Position numbers and translations under genes: made by a program. The notes below the pieces were generated by a model, which was not told the origin of the DNA, made no database searches, and saw only the letters and a program-made list of their open reading frames with translations. From the NCBI GenBank assembly GCA_046155505.1, contig JBJXFK010000333.1, forward strand, positions 1 through 43,327: a stretch of DNA of 43,327 nucleotides, given 5' to 3'. This DNA is from JBJXFK01 sp046155505. GTDB lineage: Bacteria > Planctomycetota > Phycisphaerae > UBA1845 > Fen-1342. Shown one piece after another: positions 26,483-35,109 of the stretch (its first letter is position 1; every line of letters begins with the position of its first letter).

Positions 26483-26657
26483 GGTCGATCTCCGCGTGAG
26501 GGGTGATGAGCGTCATTTTACGCCGTGCCGTAATCCGCAAATATCCAATGCAACATCTGTGCCAGTCGAGATTTACGAGAGCGCTCCCGGGTCTTACGGT
26601 GAAAACGGCGCGAACACCTGAAATTGTTATATAACGTGATCGCAGCCGGGAATGTAG

Positions 26658-26686
26658 TTGACTCGAACGCCCGACCGACGTAGCAT
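26658..26686 (+). promoter_or_regulatory. Sigma-70-like promoter of the GH94 gene
   Basis: TTGACT (26658-26663, 5 of 6), exactly 17 bases, then TAGCAT (26681-26686, 4 of 6). Transcription would start at about 26693, leaving a 68-nt leader. A 10-bp palindrome GTTATATAAC lies upstream at 26626-26635. Confidence 0.55.
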
Positions 26687-26687
26687 A

Positions 26688-26701
26688 TGAAAACGCTTTC
26701 A
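26688..26701 (+). promoter_or_regulatory. LacI/CcpA-type operator over the predicted transcription start
   Basis: TGAAAACGCTTTCA fits the LacI-family consensus TGNAANCGNTTNCA at every fixed position, with the central CG at 26694-26695. It directly follows the -10 element and covers the predicted start, the classical position for repression. No LacI-family gene lies in the window. Confidence 0.6.
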
Positions 26702-26760
26702 GTGCGGTCTCGCCGTGAGTTACGTACCGTGCCAATTTGTCCGAAAGGGCCTGAGCCGAT

Positions 26761-29235
26761 ATGACTACGACGTTCACCGAACATGGAACCGCGACCCTGA
26801 AAACCGCCATCGAGCGCACTGTGCAGAATCGGTATGGGCATTTTGCGGCCGACGGGCGCGAGTTCATCATCACCGACTGGCGCACGCCGCGACCGTGGGT
26901 GAACATCATGAGCAATCCGCGCGTCGGCCTGGCGGTCAGCCAGACTGGCTCCGGATTTTCGTGGATCGATAACTCGCAGCAGGCACAGATCACCCGTTGG
27001 CAGCAGGAGTTCGCGCAGGACAGTTTTGGAAAATTCCTCTATGTCCGCGATGCCAAGACCGGCGAGTTGTGGTCGCTCTCGCCCGCGCCGACGTTTCCCA
27101 AATTTGATCACTTCGAGTGTCGACACGGTATTGGCTACACCACATTCGTCACAGAAATCAGCGGCATTCGAGCGACCTGGACGCTCTTCGTCGGCAGCGA
27201 CGACACAATCGAACGCTGGATCGTCACACTCGAAAATCGCGGCACGACGCAGCGTCGGCTCGAACTGACGGCGTTTCTCGAATGGAACATGGGCGTCACG
27301 CCGGCCCCGCGACGCGAGTTTCACAAGCTGTTCCTCGAAACGGCATATGACCCGCAGCGGCGCAGCGTGCTGGCGTGGAACCACATGTGGGACGTGCCCA
27401 ACCCACGCTTCGGGCACTGGAACATGTCATTCCCGTATGTGAGCGCCGTCGCGTGCACCGAGCCGGTGCTCGCCGCCCACGGCGACATGACCACTTTCCT
27501 CGGTCGTTACGGCAACTTCCGCAGCCCCGAGGCACTGTCGCAGGATCTGTGGAAGCCGCACTTCGGGCGGCACGAAGACCCGATCGCCGCGATGCGCAGC
27601 GGCATTGATCTGCGGCCGGGGCAGACGGTCGAGCTGGGTTATGTCCTCGCGAGCGCCGAGAGCCGCGCGGCCACCGAGAAACTGGTCGATCAGCATTGCA
27701 ACGTCGCGTCGATGCGCAGCGCACTGGCGGCGGTCAAACAGCGCTGGACGGACATGTTGGCCACGCATCGGATCGAGACTCCCGAGACATCGATCGACTA
27801 CCTCGCCAATGACTGGCTGCGCTATCAGGCGATCAGCGGGCGCATTTGGGGGCGCGCGGGTTACTACCAACAATCGGGCGCATACGGCTTCCGCGATCAG
27901 CTTCAAGATTCGCAAATCTGGCTGACGATCGATCCGGCCCAGTGCCGGGCGCAGATGAACTTGCACGCGGCACATCAATACGCCGACGGCACGGTCTATC
28001 ACTGGTGGCATCCGCTGACCGAGATGGGCCACCCGACGAAGATGACCGACGACCTGCTGTGGCTGTCGTTTGTCGCGGCCAACTACATCCGCGAGACCGA
28101 CGACTTGAGCGTGCTCGACGACATGCAGCCGTGGCTTGACGATGCGAGGCCCGCGCCGCTGATCGAGCACGTCTGGCGGGCATTTCAGAAATCGTTCAGC
28201 CGCACTAGCCCGCGCGGGTTGCCCTACATCGGTGCCGGCGATTGGAATGACGGCCTGAGTGCGGTCGGCTTGCAGGAGAAGGGCGAGTCGATCTGGCTGG
28301 CGCAGTTCCTCGTCGGCCTGCTCGCCGATTGGTCGGTGATCCTGCGCCGCGCGGCGGATCGCCGTGCTGGCGAAGCGGTTGAATCCAAAATCCAAAATCC
28401 AAAATCCAAAATCGCCGCGGCGGATGATTTCGATCGTCGCCGCATCGCGATGGCGAAGGCGATAAACGACATCGCGTGGGACGGCGACTGGTATTGGCGC
28501 GCGACGCTCGATAGCGGCGAGCTGCTCGGCAGCAAGTCGTGCCGCGTGGGCAAGCTGTTTTTGAATGCGCAGACGTGGGCGATTCTGAACGATGTCGCTC
28601 CGCCGGATCGTGCGAAGCAGTGCCTCGATGCTATTCGCACGCATCTCGCCTGTGACAATGGCGCGCTGCTGCTCGTGCCGGCGTATGACAAGCCGGTCGA
28701 GGAGATCGGCTACATCACGCGCTACGCTCCTGGGCTTCGCGAAAACGGCGGCGTCTACATGCACGCCGCGACGTGGGCGATCGCCGCCGCGGCCAAGATG
28801 GGCGATGCGCAGCTCGTTGATCGCTTGCTCACGGGCGTGAATCCGGCCGTGAAGGATCCCGAGCGCTATCTGGCGGAGCCGTATGTGACGCCGGGCAATG
28901 TGGATGGGCCGACCTCGCCCTATCCGGGCCGAGGTGGATGGACGTGGTATACCGGCTCGGCGGCGTGGCTGGCGCGGGTGATATCGCAGTGGGTGCTGGG
29001 CGTGCGACCGGAGTTCGACGGGTTGCATGTGTCGCCGTGCATGCCGCCGACGTGGAACAAGGCAAGCATGACGCGTGAGTGGCGCGGCAGCAAACTGGCG
29101 TTCACGTTTGAGCGCGTGAGCGGGGCGCGACGGGTCGAGCTTTCGATAGACGGTAAGAAGATCGATGGCTCAGTGATTACTCCGGCGATGCTCGGCGGCG
29201 CGGCGCACCGCGTGGACGTGCGTTTCTCCGGTTGA
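26761..29235 (+). CDS. GH94 (former GT36) glycoside phosphorylase
   Basis: An 824-residue cytoplasmic enzyme with no signal peptide. GH94 enzymes split beta-linked disaccharides with phosphate to give a sugar 1-phosphate. The N-terminal beta-sandwich includes GFSWIDNSQQAQITRW and SPAPTFPKFDHFECRHGIGY. The (alpha/alpha)6 barrel includes GRAGYYQQSGAYGFRDQLQD, HQYADGTVYHWWHP, and GAGDWNDGL, where D497 is the expected catalytic acid. Near the C-terminus EPYV, GRGGWTWYTGSAAW and GLHVSPCMP are typical. The substrate (cellobiose, chitobiose, laminaribiose or other) cannot be set from sequence. Residues 541-551 are encoded by a tandem heptamer array, an insertion in a helical linker. A LacI-type operator controls the promoter. 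Confidence 0.9.
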   Translation: MTTTFTEHGTATLKTAIERTVQNRYGHFAADGREFIITDWRTPRPWVNIMSNPRVGLAVSQTGSGFSWIDNSQQAQITRWQQEFAQDSFGKFLYVRDAKTGELWSLSPAPTFPKFDHFECRHGIGYTTFVTEISGIRATWTLFVGSDDTIERWIVTLENRGTTQRRLELTAFLEWNMGVTPAPRREFHKLFLETAYDPQRRSVLAWNHMWDVPNPRFGHWNMSFPYVSAVACTEPVLAAHGDMTTFLGRYGNFRSPEALSQDLWKPHFGRHEDPIAAMRSGIDLRPGQTVELGYVLASAESRAATEKLVDQHCNVASMRSALAAVKQRWTDMLATHRIETPETSIDYLANDWLRYQAISGRIWGRAGYYQQSGAYGFRDQLQDSQIWLTIDPAQCRAQMNLHAAHQYADGTVYHWWHPLTEMGHPTKMTDDLLWLSFVAANYIRETDDLSVLDDMQPWLDDARPAPLIEHVWRAFQKSFSRTSPRGLPYIGAGDWNDGLSAVGLQEKGESIWLAQFLVGLLADWSVILRRAADRRAGEAVESKIQNPKSKIAAADDFDRRRIAMAKAINDIAWDGDWYWRATLDSGELLGSKSCRVGKLFLNAQTWAILNDVAPPDRAKQCLDAIRTHLACDNGALLLVPAYDKPVEEIGYITRYAPGLRENGGVYMHAATWAIAAAAKMGDAQLVDRLLTGVNPAVKDPERYLAEPYVTPGNVDGPTSPYPGRGGWTWYTGSAAWLARVISQWVLGVRPEFDGLHVSPCMPPTWNKASMTREWRGSKLAFTFERVSGARRVELSIDGKKIDGSVITPAMLGGAAHRVDVRFSG
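28382..28413 (+). repeat. Tandem heptamer array (AATCCAA) inside the GH94 gene
   Basis: Four perfect AATCCAA units plus AATC. It encodes ESKIQNPKSKI with its 5' base. The AT-rich composition stands out against GC-rich neighbours. The period of 7 is not a multiple of 3, so the net insertion must have kept the frame by total length. Confidence 0.85.
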
Positions 29236-29329
29236 GCGTGGTGGTGCCGCAGTTTGATCGTTGTCTTGTAAGTTCATTTTGGGGCAATGGTTAGGTCGAG
29301 CGTTGCGGTTTTGATCGCGGCCCGTGTGC

Positions 29330-29358
29330 TTGACGCAACTCGGCCCCGCGCATAGCTT
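29330..29358 (+). promoter_or_regulatory. Promoter directly ahead of atpC
   Basis: TTGACG (29330-29335, 5 of 6), 17 bases, TAGCTT (29353-29358). The predicted start falls at about 29365, three bases from the ATG, so the message may be nearly leaderless. No good ribosome site is visible, which agrees. Confidence 0.4.
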
Positions 29359-29367
29359 GGACGGACT

Positions 29368-29757
29368 ATGGCGAAGGCGAAACCCATTCAGGTTGTGGTG
29401 ATTACTCCCGAGCGGCAGGTGCTGGAAGCCGGCACCGATTCCGTGGTCATTCCGGCACATGACGGCGAGCTTGGTGTGCTCGAAAATCGCGCACCGCTGA
29501 TGTGCGAGCTGGCGACTGGGACGCTGCGTTACAAAGAGGATGGCAAGACCCGCAAAGTCGCGATCGACGGCGGGTTTGCCCAGGTGTTCAACAACCGCGT
29601 CATCGTGCTGACCGAGCAAGCGACGACGGCGAGCGAGGTAACGCCGGAACTGATCGCGTCTGTCGAGAAGACCGCCGACGATCAGAAGGCAAGCCCGACC
29701 GCGCGGGTGCGTGCGAAGCGGCGTGCGTCGGCGCTGCGTGGGTTGCAGATTGCGTAG
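29368..29757 (+). CDS. atpC: F1F0 ATP synthase epsilon subunit
   Basis: A 129-residue subunit of the ATP synthase central stalk, which couples rotation and inhibits ATP hydrolysis. The beta-sandwich domain is clear: IQVVVITPERQVLEAGTDSVVIPAHDGELGVLENRAPL and KVAIDGGFAQVFNNRVIVLTEQA, each as in atpC products (quoted in family blocks at residues 7-46 and 67-91). The C-terminal helical part is short and Arg/Lys/Ala-rich. No atpD or other ATP synthase gene is near; atpC normally follows atpD. It has its own candidate promoter and terminator, so it is likely transcribed alone. Confidence 0.9.
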   Translation: MAKAKPIQVVVITPERQVLEAGTDSVVIPAHDGELGVLENRAPLMCELATGTLRYKEDGKTRKVAIDGGFAQVFNNRVIVLTEQATTASEVTPELIASVEKTADDQKASPTARVRAKRRASALRGLQIA

Positions 29758-29790
29758 CTGAGAACCGCACGCCTGCGTTTTTGGAAGAGC

Positions 29791-29816
29791 AAACCCCGGC
29801 CAATCGACCGGGGTTT
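29791..29816. terminator. Bidirectional terminator between atpC and murA
   Basis: AAACCCCGG (29791-29799) and CCGGGGTTT (29808-29816) form a perfect 9-bp stem with an 8-base loop. On the plus strand the stem ends in GGTTTATTCGTTT, a short T-rich tail. It lies between convergent genes, 34 bases past the atpC stop and 35 bases past the murA stop. Confidence 0.8.
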
Positions 29817-29850
29817 ATTCGTTTCACGGGTTGAATCGCGTTGTGCGTGC

Positions 29851-31146
29851 CTACGGCAACTCGTCGCTGTCCTTTTCCGATTCGCATCGCTCAATATCCG
29901 CACCCAGCACGCGCAACTTCTCATCGATCTTGTCATACCCGCGATCGATGTGATAAATGCGATTGACGATCGTCGTGCCGCGAGCCGACATGCCGGCGAG
30001 CACCAGCGCCGCCGACGCACGCAGGTCGCTGGCCATCACCGGCGCACCGATCAGCCGTTTCACACCTTGCACGATGACCGTCGGCCCCTCGCGATGGATG
30101 CGGGCACCCATGCGGCTCAACTCGGCCACATGCACGAAGCGATCGGGGAAAATCTTCTCGGTGATGATGCTGTTGCCGTCGGCCAGGCAGAGCAGCGTCA
30201 TCAGTTGCGCCTGCAAATCGGTCGGCATGCCCGGAAACGGCTGCGTCACGACCTCGACTGGTTCGAGCCGCCGGGCGGATGAAACGACCACGATATCTTT
30301 CTCACGCTCGACGCTGACGCCGACGGCCGCCAGGCGATCAACGAACGCCAGCAGGTGATCGAGTCGGCAGTTTTCGAGCTTGATCTCGCCGTTCGTGATC
30401 GCGGCGGCGACCATGAACGTGCCTGCCTCAATACGATCGGGAATGATGCGATGTTCGCAGCCGCCGAGTTTTTTCACGCCCTCAATCACAATTCGCGGCG
30501 TGCCATGACCGGTAATCGATGCGCCGCACTTGTTCAGGAAGTTGGCCAGGTCGACCACTTCCGGCTCGCACGCGGCCATTTCGATGACCGTCATGCCCTC
30601 GGCCAGCGTGGCGGCCATCATGGCGTTGGCGGTTCCCAGCACGGTCGAGCCAAACGGGCCGCCGAGGAACATTTCCTGCCCGCGCAGCTTCTTGGCCCGC
30701 GCGACGATGTCGCCGCTGACAAGTTCGACCTCGGCGCCGAGCTTGCGCATCGCGCGAACGTGCAGATCGACCGGGCGATCGCCGATCATGCAGCCGCCGG
30801 GCATGGCGACTTGCGCGAAGTGGCGTTTGGCGAGCAGCGGGCCGAGTACGCAGATGCTGGCCCGCATCTTGCGGACGATGTCATACTCGGCCTTGCAGTT
30901 CATCTCGTCGCGCACGATCAGGCGGATCGATTGATCGGGGCGACGTTCGACTTCCATGCCTAGTTTGACGAGCAGTTCGCAGAGGAACCGCACGTCGGCG
31001 ACGTTGGGCACGTCGTGTAGGACGACCTCGCCCTCGCACAGCAGGCACGCCGAGAGAATCGGCAGCGCGGCGTTCTTGGCCCCGCTGATTTTGACCGTGC
31101 CGCGAAGGCGATTGCCGCCGTTGATTTTGAAATATTGCAGGCCCAC
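29851..31146 (-). CDS. murA: UDP-N-acetylglucosamine 1-carboxyvinyltransferase
   Basis: A 431-residue cytoplasmic enzyme that adds enolpyruvate from phosphoenolpyruvate to UDP-GlcNAc, the first committed step of peptidoglycan synthesis. The start is GTG 31146 with GGAG eight bases upstream. Family marks: SGAKNAALP (21-29, with the PEP-binding Lys24), the active-site loop MPGGCMIGDRP with C119 (the fosfomycin-sensitive form), and PGMPTDLQAQLM with the catalytic Asp. Length is normal. It follows prmC by 15 bp, so the two are probably one transcript. It supports a peptidoglycan wall in this organism. Confidence 0.96.
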   Translation of the reverse strand: MGLQYFKINGGNRLRGTVKISGAKNAALPILSACLLCEGEVVLHDVPNVADVRFLCELLVKLGMEVERRPDQSIRLIVRDEMNCKAEYDIVRKMRASICVLGPLLAKRHFAQVAMPGGCMIGDRPVDLHVRAMRKLGAEVELVSGDIVARAKKLRGQEMFLGGPFGSTVLGTANAMMAATLAEGMTVIEMAACEPEVVDLANFLNKCGASITGHGTPRIVIEGVKKLGGCEHRIIPDRIEAGTFMVAAAITNGEIKLENCRLDHLLAFVDRLAAVGVSVEREKDIVVVSSARRLEPVEVVTQPFPGMPTDLQAQLMTLLCLADGNSIITEKIFPDRFVHVAELSRMGARIHREGPTVIVQGVKRLIGAPVMASDLRASAALVLAGMSARGTTIVNRIYHIDRGYDKIDEKLRVLGADIERCESEKDSDELP

Positions 31147-31161
31147 GACTTGCTCTCCGCC

Positions 31162-32073
31162 TCATGCGACTTGCGCCGCTGCCGCCGCAGGTTTGCGAGC
31201 GTGCACGACGCGATCGTGTGAAATTCCATCCTTGTAGCAGACGATATCCGACCAGCCGGCGCCCTCGAACAGCGCTCGGGCCGCGTGCGACTGGTTGAAC
31301 GCAATCTCGGTCAGCAGGTGCCCGCCGTCACTCAGGTGTTGTCGCGCGCCGGCGACAATGCGGCGAAGAGCGTCGAAGCCGTCTTCGCCGGAGAAGAGCG
31401 CGGTGTGCGGCTCGAAATCGCGGACGTTTCGCGGGATTTCGCGTTTCTCGCGCAGGGCGATATAGGGCGGGTTGCTGACGATGATGTCGAAGGTGTCGCT
31501 CGCGGCGAGCGGTGCGAAGAGGTCGCCGCTGTGCAGCGTGATGCGCTCAGCGACGCCGTGCTTGGCGGCGTTTTTTGTGGCGACAGCGAGCGCTTCGTCG
31601 GAGATGTCGATCGCGACGATTTGCGCGGTCGGCAGGTTTTTCGCGAGCGCGATGGCAATGCAGCCGCTGCCCGTGCCGATGTCGAGGATGCGGACGGGCG
31701 TCTCGGCGGGGGCCAGCTTGGCGATGCCGATGGTGCGCTCGACAAGCACCTCTGTCTCGGGCCGGGGGATGAGCACGGCGGGCGTTACGTCGAAGCTGAG
31801 CGCGAAAAACTCTTTGGTGCCGGTGAGATAGGCGATCGGCTTGCCGGTCGCGGCCTGCTTGACGTGTTCGCGGAATTGATCGAGCACGGCGGATTCGGGC
31901 ACGGATTCGTGGCGGGTGAAAAGCGAGATGCGCTGGCAGCCCATCGCGTGCGCGAGCAGAATTTCGGCGCAAAGCCGCGGCGACTCGACCTTGGCGCGTT
32001 CGAGGTACTCACGCGTCCAGGCCAGCAGCCGGGCCACCGTCCATGGCATGCTCGGGCTTTGCGGGGATGACAT
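31162..32073 (-). CDS. prmC: Peptide chain release factor N5-glutamine methyltransferase
   Basis: A 303-residue SAM-dependent enzyme that methylates the Gln of the GGQ motif in release factors RF1 and RF2. The N-terminal helical domain is followed by KPIAYLTGTKEFF and IPRPETE (103-109), then SAM-binding DIGTGSGCIAIALA (131-144) and the substrate-Gln motif NPPY (201-204). The ATG at 32073 was chosen; the frame is open further upstream but has no start with a ribosome site. A TATACT seven bases before the ATG suggests a leaderless message. prfA, the usual neighbour, is absent; murA follows. Confidence 0.93.
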   Translation of the reverse strand: MSSPQSPSMPWTVARLLAWTREYLERAKVESPRLCAEILLAHAMGCQRISLFTRHESVPESAVLDQFREHVKQAATGKPIAYLTGTKEFFALSFDVTPAVLIPRPETEVLVERTIGIAKLAPAETPVRILDIGTGSGCIAIALAKNLPTAQIVAIDISDEALAVATKNAAKHGVAERITLHSGDLFAPLAASDTFDIIVSNPPYIALREKREIPRNVRDFEPHTALFSGEDGFDALRRIVAGARQHLSDGGHLLTEIAFNQSHAARALFEGAGWSDIVCYKDGISHDRVVHARKPAAAAAQVA

Positions 32074-32080
32074 GCGGGTC

Positions 32081-32086
32081 AGTATA
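32081..32086 (-). promoter_or_regulatory. -10 element, possible leaderless start of prmC
   Basis: TATACT on the minus strand ends seven bases before the prmC ATG, so transcription would begin at or next to the start codon. The -35 is weak (TGTGGC at 18-base spacing). Confidence 0.35.
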
Positions 32087-32148
32087 ACGCGGGCGCGGGC
32101 AGCGGCCACAGCGGACATCGAGGGCACGGAGAATTGAAGAGATGTTGC

Positions 32149-32176
32149 CACGGATGGCACGGATTTACACGGATGG
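32149..32176 (+). repeat. CACGGAT repeat
   Basis: Three CACGGAT units spaced 9-10 bases apart (32149, 32158, 32168) between prmC and the small membrane protein gene. Comparable CACGGATTTACACGGATG stretches are common dispersed repeats in several bacterial phyla. Confidence 0.6.
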
Positions 32177-32216
32177 GGAACCGCAGATCGCCGCGCGGCT
32201 CAATGGCATCGCACAT

Positions 32217-32603
32217 TTATTGCATCTGGCGAAGGCACAACAGCAGCCCCATCGCGTTGGCTGGGAATGAGATCAGCAAAGAAACAGCAATCGCGACGTA
32301 CTCGATAACAGCGGCTTCGGTTGGTCCGATTTCTTCGCCGACGAGTTCGCGTCGAGCCGCGCGAATGTCGGTTTCGACTTCTACGACACCCAAGGCAATC
32401 GAGAGCAACAGAATCGGCAGAATCGCGAGCCCGAGCGTCGTCGCCACCGTCGAGTCAGCCCACGCGACGACGAACAGAACGAGCGTAGCGTCATGGAGAA
32501 AGTCGCCAACTGACTTGAATGCGCCGGTCCGCCGCCAAATGTTGTGACTGAGCGACGCCGCGCCGAGCAGCGCGAGCAGTAGCGCATACAGTTGCAACCA
32601 CAA
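32217..32603 (-). CDS. Small integral membrane protein of unknown function
   Basis: A 128-residue protein with hydrophobic segments near residues 2-19, 40-50, 55-75 and 103-124 and a charged loop (ETDIRAARRELVGEE) at about 77-91. No family recognised. The start is TTG 32603, with AGGAG nine bases upstream. It lies 41 bp downstream of the metallophosphoesterase stop on the same strand and may be co-transcribed. The helix pattern and ribosome site favour a real gene. Confidence 0.6.
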   Translation of the reverse strand: MWLQLYALLLALLGAASLSHNIWRRTGAFKSVGDFLHDATLVLFVVAWADSTVATTLGLAILPILLLSIALGVVEVETDIRAARRELVGEEIGPTEAAVIEYVAIAVSLLISFPANAMGLLLCLRQMQ

Positions 32604-32644
32604 AGTGGCGTACTCCTACGATCGCGGTTTTCGCCGATGCGCGA

Positions 32645-34975
32645 TTACTGGCATCGCGCCCCAAACTCCGTCAGCACGATTGCCAGATCGCCAAGTCCAA
32701 CAAATCCGTCGGCGTCGATATCCTCGGGCGCTTGCCCGACTAGCCCGAACTGCGCGAGCAAACGCTGCAAATCGGCGAGGTCCACGTCGTCATCACTGTC
32801 GAAATCCGCGCGGCACGCGAGCGGCGGCGGCGCGATGTAGTGAATCACCAGCACCGACCGCACCGCTGGTTCGGGATGCTCCGCGCTGGCGATGCTCACG
32901 CCGTCTGTCGCGCCCGGAAACGGGCGCAGCAACCAGCCATGTTGCGGCGCACCCTGAATCCACTCCTGCACGCTCTCGGTCACATCAAGCGCGATCGGCC
33001 CGGTCGCCACGCGCACCGACGCCGACGATGCGCCGGCAGCCGCCACCGCCCACAGGTCGGCTTCGTTGTCGTCGATCGAAATACCATCGCCTAGCGAATT
33101 CCAAGTCACACCGTCGCTCCAGTGCGACCACATGCGATGCAGCACAAGGCCGGTTCCGGCTTCGGTCACCGTCAGCCGCAACTCGGCCGAGACGATTTCG
33201 CTGCCGATCGGGATTCGCCCCGACTCGGTTCCGAAAATGCCCTCGAATTGCAAGAGCGCCTGTATGTCGCTGCGGCTTCCAATTGGCTCGTCGCTAGCCA
33301 CGCGCAGTTCCGGCCGCGCGTCTCCCGCGGCGTCCGGCTCGGTCGCGCGAATGTCCGTATCGCGAATGCGCGCGACGCCGCCCGCGGCAATCGTCGCCGT
33401 GTTCGGGGTGGCGGTCGTCAACGTCACAACGAGTTGCGGGCGATCCTCGATCGTCGCGCTCTCGCTGCTGCGCAGGTCGACGCCGTTCGTGCCGGCCGGG
33501 TGCGGCAGCAGCGCCCAGCCGCGATTCGGCTCGCCGCCCTGCCACGCGCGAAGCGAGCGTGTAACGTCAATCTCCAGCCAGCCGCTCGGCGTCGCGATCT
33601 GCGACGAATTCGCCCCGACGACCACATCGGCTGCGCCGAACGCTTCCACGCCGTCGGCCGACACGCCGCCGCCGAGCGAATTCCACGTCGCCGCTTCGTT
33701 CCAATCCGCGAGCATGCGGTGCGCGGTGAGGCCGCTACCGGCATCGATCACGCGCACACGCAGTTTCGCTGCGACGATCCCCGCGTCGGCGGCAATCTGT
33801 CCGGCCTTGCCGCCAAAAATGCCGTCAAAGCGCAGCAACGCCTGCGACGGCCCGGCCGGTGAGCCGGTCTGCGCGTCGATCGACATGCCGAGCATTTCGC
33901 CCGCGGCCAGGTCGGGAAGTGCTGCCTGCAATTGCGTGTCGCTCACCCCGGCGTAGTCGCTTGCTCCGGGCTGAAAGCTGAGCGTGCGCAGTGCCGGCAT
34001 CGCGCCGCCATCACTCAATCGCACCGCAAAATCCATCGGAAACGTCATCTGACTGTTCGCGTCGGTGTGATAGAAATTGAGCGTGGGCGAAAACGTTCGC
34101 ACGCGCACGAGATGATGCCGCTCGTCAAATCTGATGATCCGCAAAAATCCCGAGCCGCCGTTGGCCCACGATTGATAGTCGGCCAGCATTTCAAGCGTCG
34201 CCGCGCCGGCGTTGTTGATCCCGGCCTGATGATGCTCGCCGTCGAACCCGTCGATGCCGCGATGAAAGTGGCCGTTCAGCACCGTGAAAATCTGCGGGTT
34301 GCCGCGCACCAGAGTGGTCCAGGTGTTTTCGCCACTGGTCGAACGGCCCGCGCCGTTGCCGTTTTCGTCGCCATCCTGAATGTGCTCGTGCGTCGAGATG
34401 ATCGTGGGCACGCCGGGGTGGACGGCGAGCGTCGTTTGTGCCCACGCGAGCGCCTGCCCGCCGGGTTGCCATTCGAGCGCGAGATGCAGATATTGCCGCG
34501 ATCCCGCCCAAAAAAGCTGCGCGTGATTCTCGCCGTCGGGCGATGCGCCGAGATACCACGACCGACCCGCGTAGCGCTGGCTGCCGAAGTACTGTTGATA
34601 AGTCGTCGAGCCGCTCGATTTGTCGCTCACGGTTTCGAAGTCGTGATTGCCGACACACACGCTGTAGGGGAGTTGTCCGTCGAGGCGTCGCATGGCCGCA
34701 TCGGCTCGCTGCCACTCGACCGGGTCGCCGCCGTTGCGACCGCGTTGCACGATGTCGCCGATGTGCGACACGAACGCGATGTTCAGGCGGTCTTGGCGAT
34801 CAAGAACCCACTGCGTTTGGGCGTCGAACTGGAAGATGCGATCGGCGGACTCGCTGTAGAACTGCGTATCGGGCAGGACGATCAACGTGTACGGCTGGGC
34901 GAACACGGCGGGCAGCGCTGGCAGGAGCGCGAGCGATGCGAGCAACAGGGCGAAGATTGGCGTGTTGCGGCTCAT
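32645..34975 (-). CDS. Secreted metallophosphoesterase with DNRLRE repeats and dockerin
   Basis: A 776-residue exported protein. The start is ATG 34975 (GAGGGA upstream), giving a signal peptide that ends AVFA (residue 26). Residues 28-300 are a calcineurin-like phosphoesterase with all metal-binding motifs: LPDTQ (D36), HIGDIV (D74), GNHDF (N110, H111), ISTHEH and NGHFHRG. Two DNRLRE-type beta domains follow, each with the pattern AALLRFDGIFG, WNEAATWNSLGGG and WLEIDVT..LRAW. The last 60 residues are a dockerin pair: DFDSDDDVDLADLQRL and DIDADGFVGLGDL. It probably hydrolyses a phosphoester outside the cell, held by the beta domains and dockerin. It lies downstream of the RTX-like gene. Confidence 0.87.
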   Translation of the reverse strand: MSRNTPIFALLLASLALLPALPAVFAQPYTLIVLPDTQFYSESADRIFQFDAQTQWVLDRQDRLNIAFVSHIGDIVQRGRNGGDPVEWQRADAAMRRLDGQLPYSVCVGNHDFETVSDKSSGSTTYQQYFGSQRYAGRSWYLGASPDGENHAQLFWAGSRQYLHLALEWQPGGQALAWAQTTLAVHPGVPTIISTHEHIQDGDENGNGAGRSTSGENTWTTLVRGNPQIFTVLNGHFHRGIDGFDGEHHQAGINNAGAATLEMLADYQSWANGGSGFLRIIRFDERHHLVRVRTFSPTLNFYHTDANSQMTFPMDFAVRLSDGGAMPALRTLSFQPGASDYAGVSDTQLQAALPDLAAGEMLGMSIDAQTGSPAGPSQALLRFDGIFGGKAGQIAADAGIVAAKLRVRVIDAGSGLTAHRMLADWNEAATWNSLGGGVSADGVEAFGAADVVVGANSSQIATPSGWLEIDVTRSLRAWQGGEPNRGWALLPHPAGTNGVDLRSSESATIEDRPQLVVTLTTATPNTATIAAGGVARIRDTDIRATEPDAAGDARPELRVASDEPIGSRSDIQALLQFEGIFGTESGRIPIGSEIVSAELRLTVTEAGTGLVLHRMWSHWSDGVTWNSLGDGISIDDNEADLWAVAAAGASSASVRVATGPIALDVTESVQEWIQGAPQHGWLLRPFPGATDGVSIASAEHPEPAVRSVLVIHYIAPPPLACRADFDSDDDVDLADLQRLLAQFGLVGQAPEDIDADGFVGLGDLAIVLTEFGARCQ

Positions 34976-35043
34976 GTGTCCCTCGCGTGGCGATCGCGGC
35001 GTGCGATGCGATGTGCGCGACATCTTAGCCGGTTGGGAATGCC

Positions 35044-35077
35044 GCGAGCGCCCGGACCTGACGGCTCGGGCGCTCGC
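35044..35077 (-). terminator. GC-rich stem-loop after the RTX-like gene
   Basis: GCGAGCGCCCG (35044-35054) and CGGGCGCTCGC (35067-35077), a perfect 11-bp stem with a 12-base loop, 33 bases past the RTX-like stop (minus strand). There is no T-run, so termination is uncertain. Confidence 0.45.
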
Positions 35078-35109
35078 TGGTGGTTATGGGCCGTGCGGCG
35101 CGCCGGCGA

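Noticed and set aside
32155..32169. TGGCACG followed by TTACA, similar to a sigma-54 promoter
   Set aside because: The required GC at -12 is missing, and the sequence belongs to the CACGGAT repeat.
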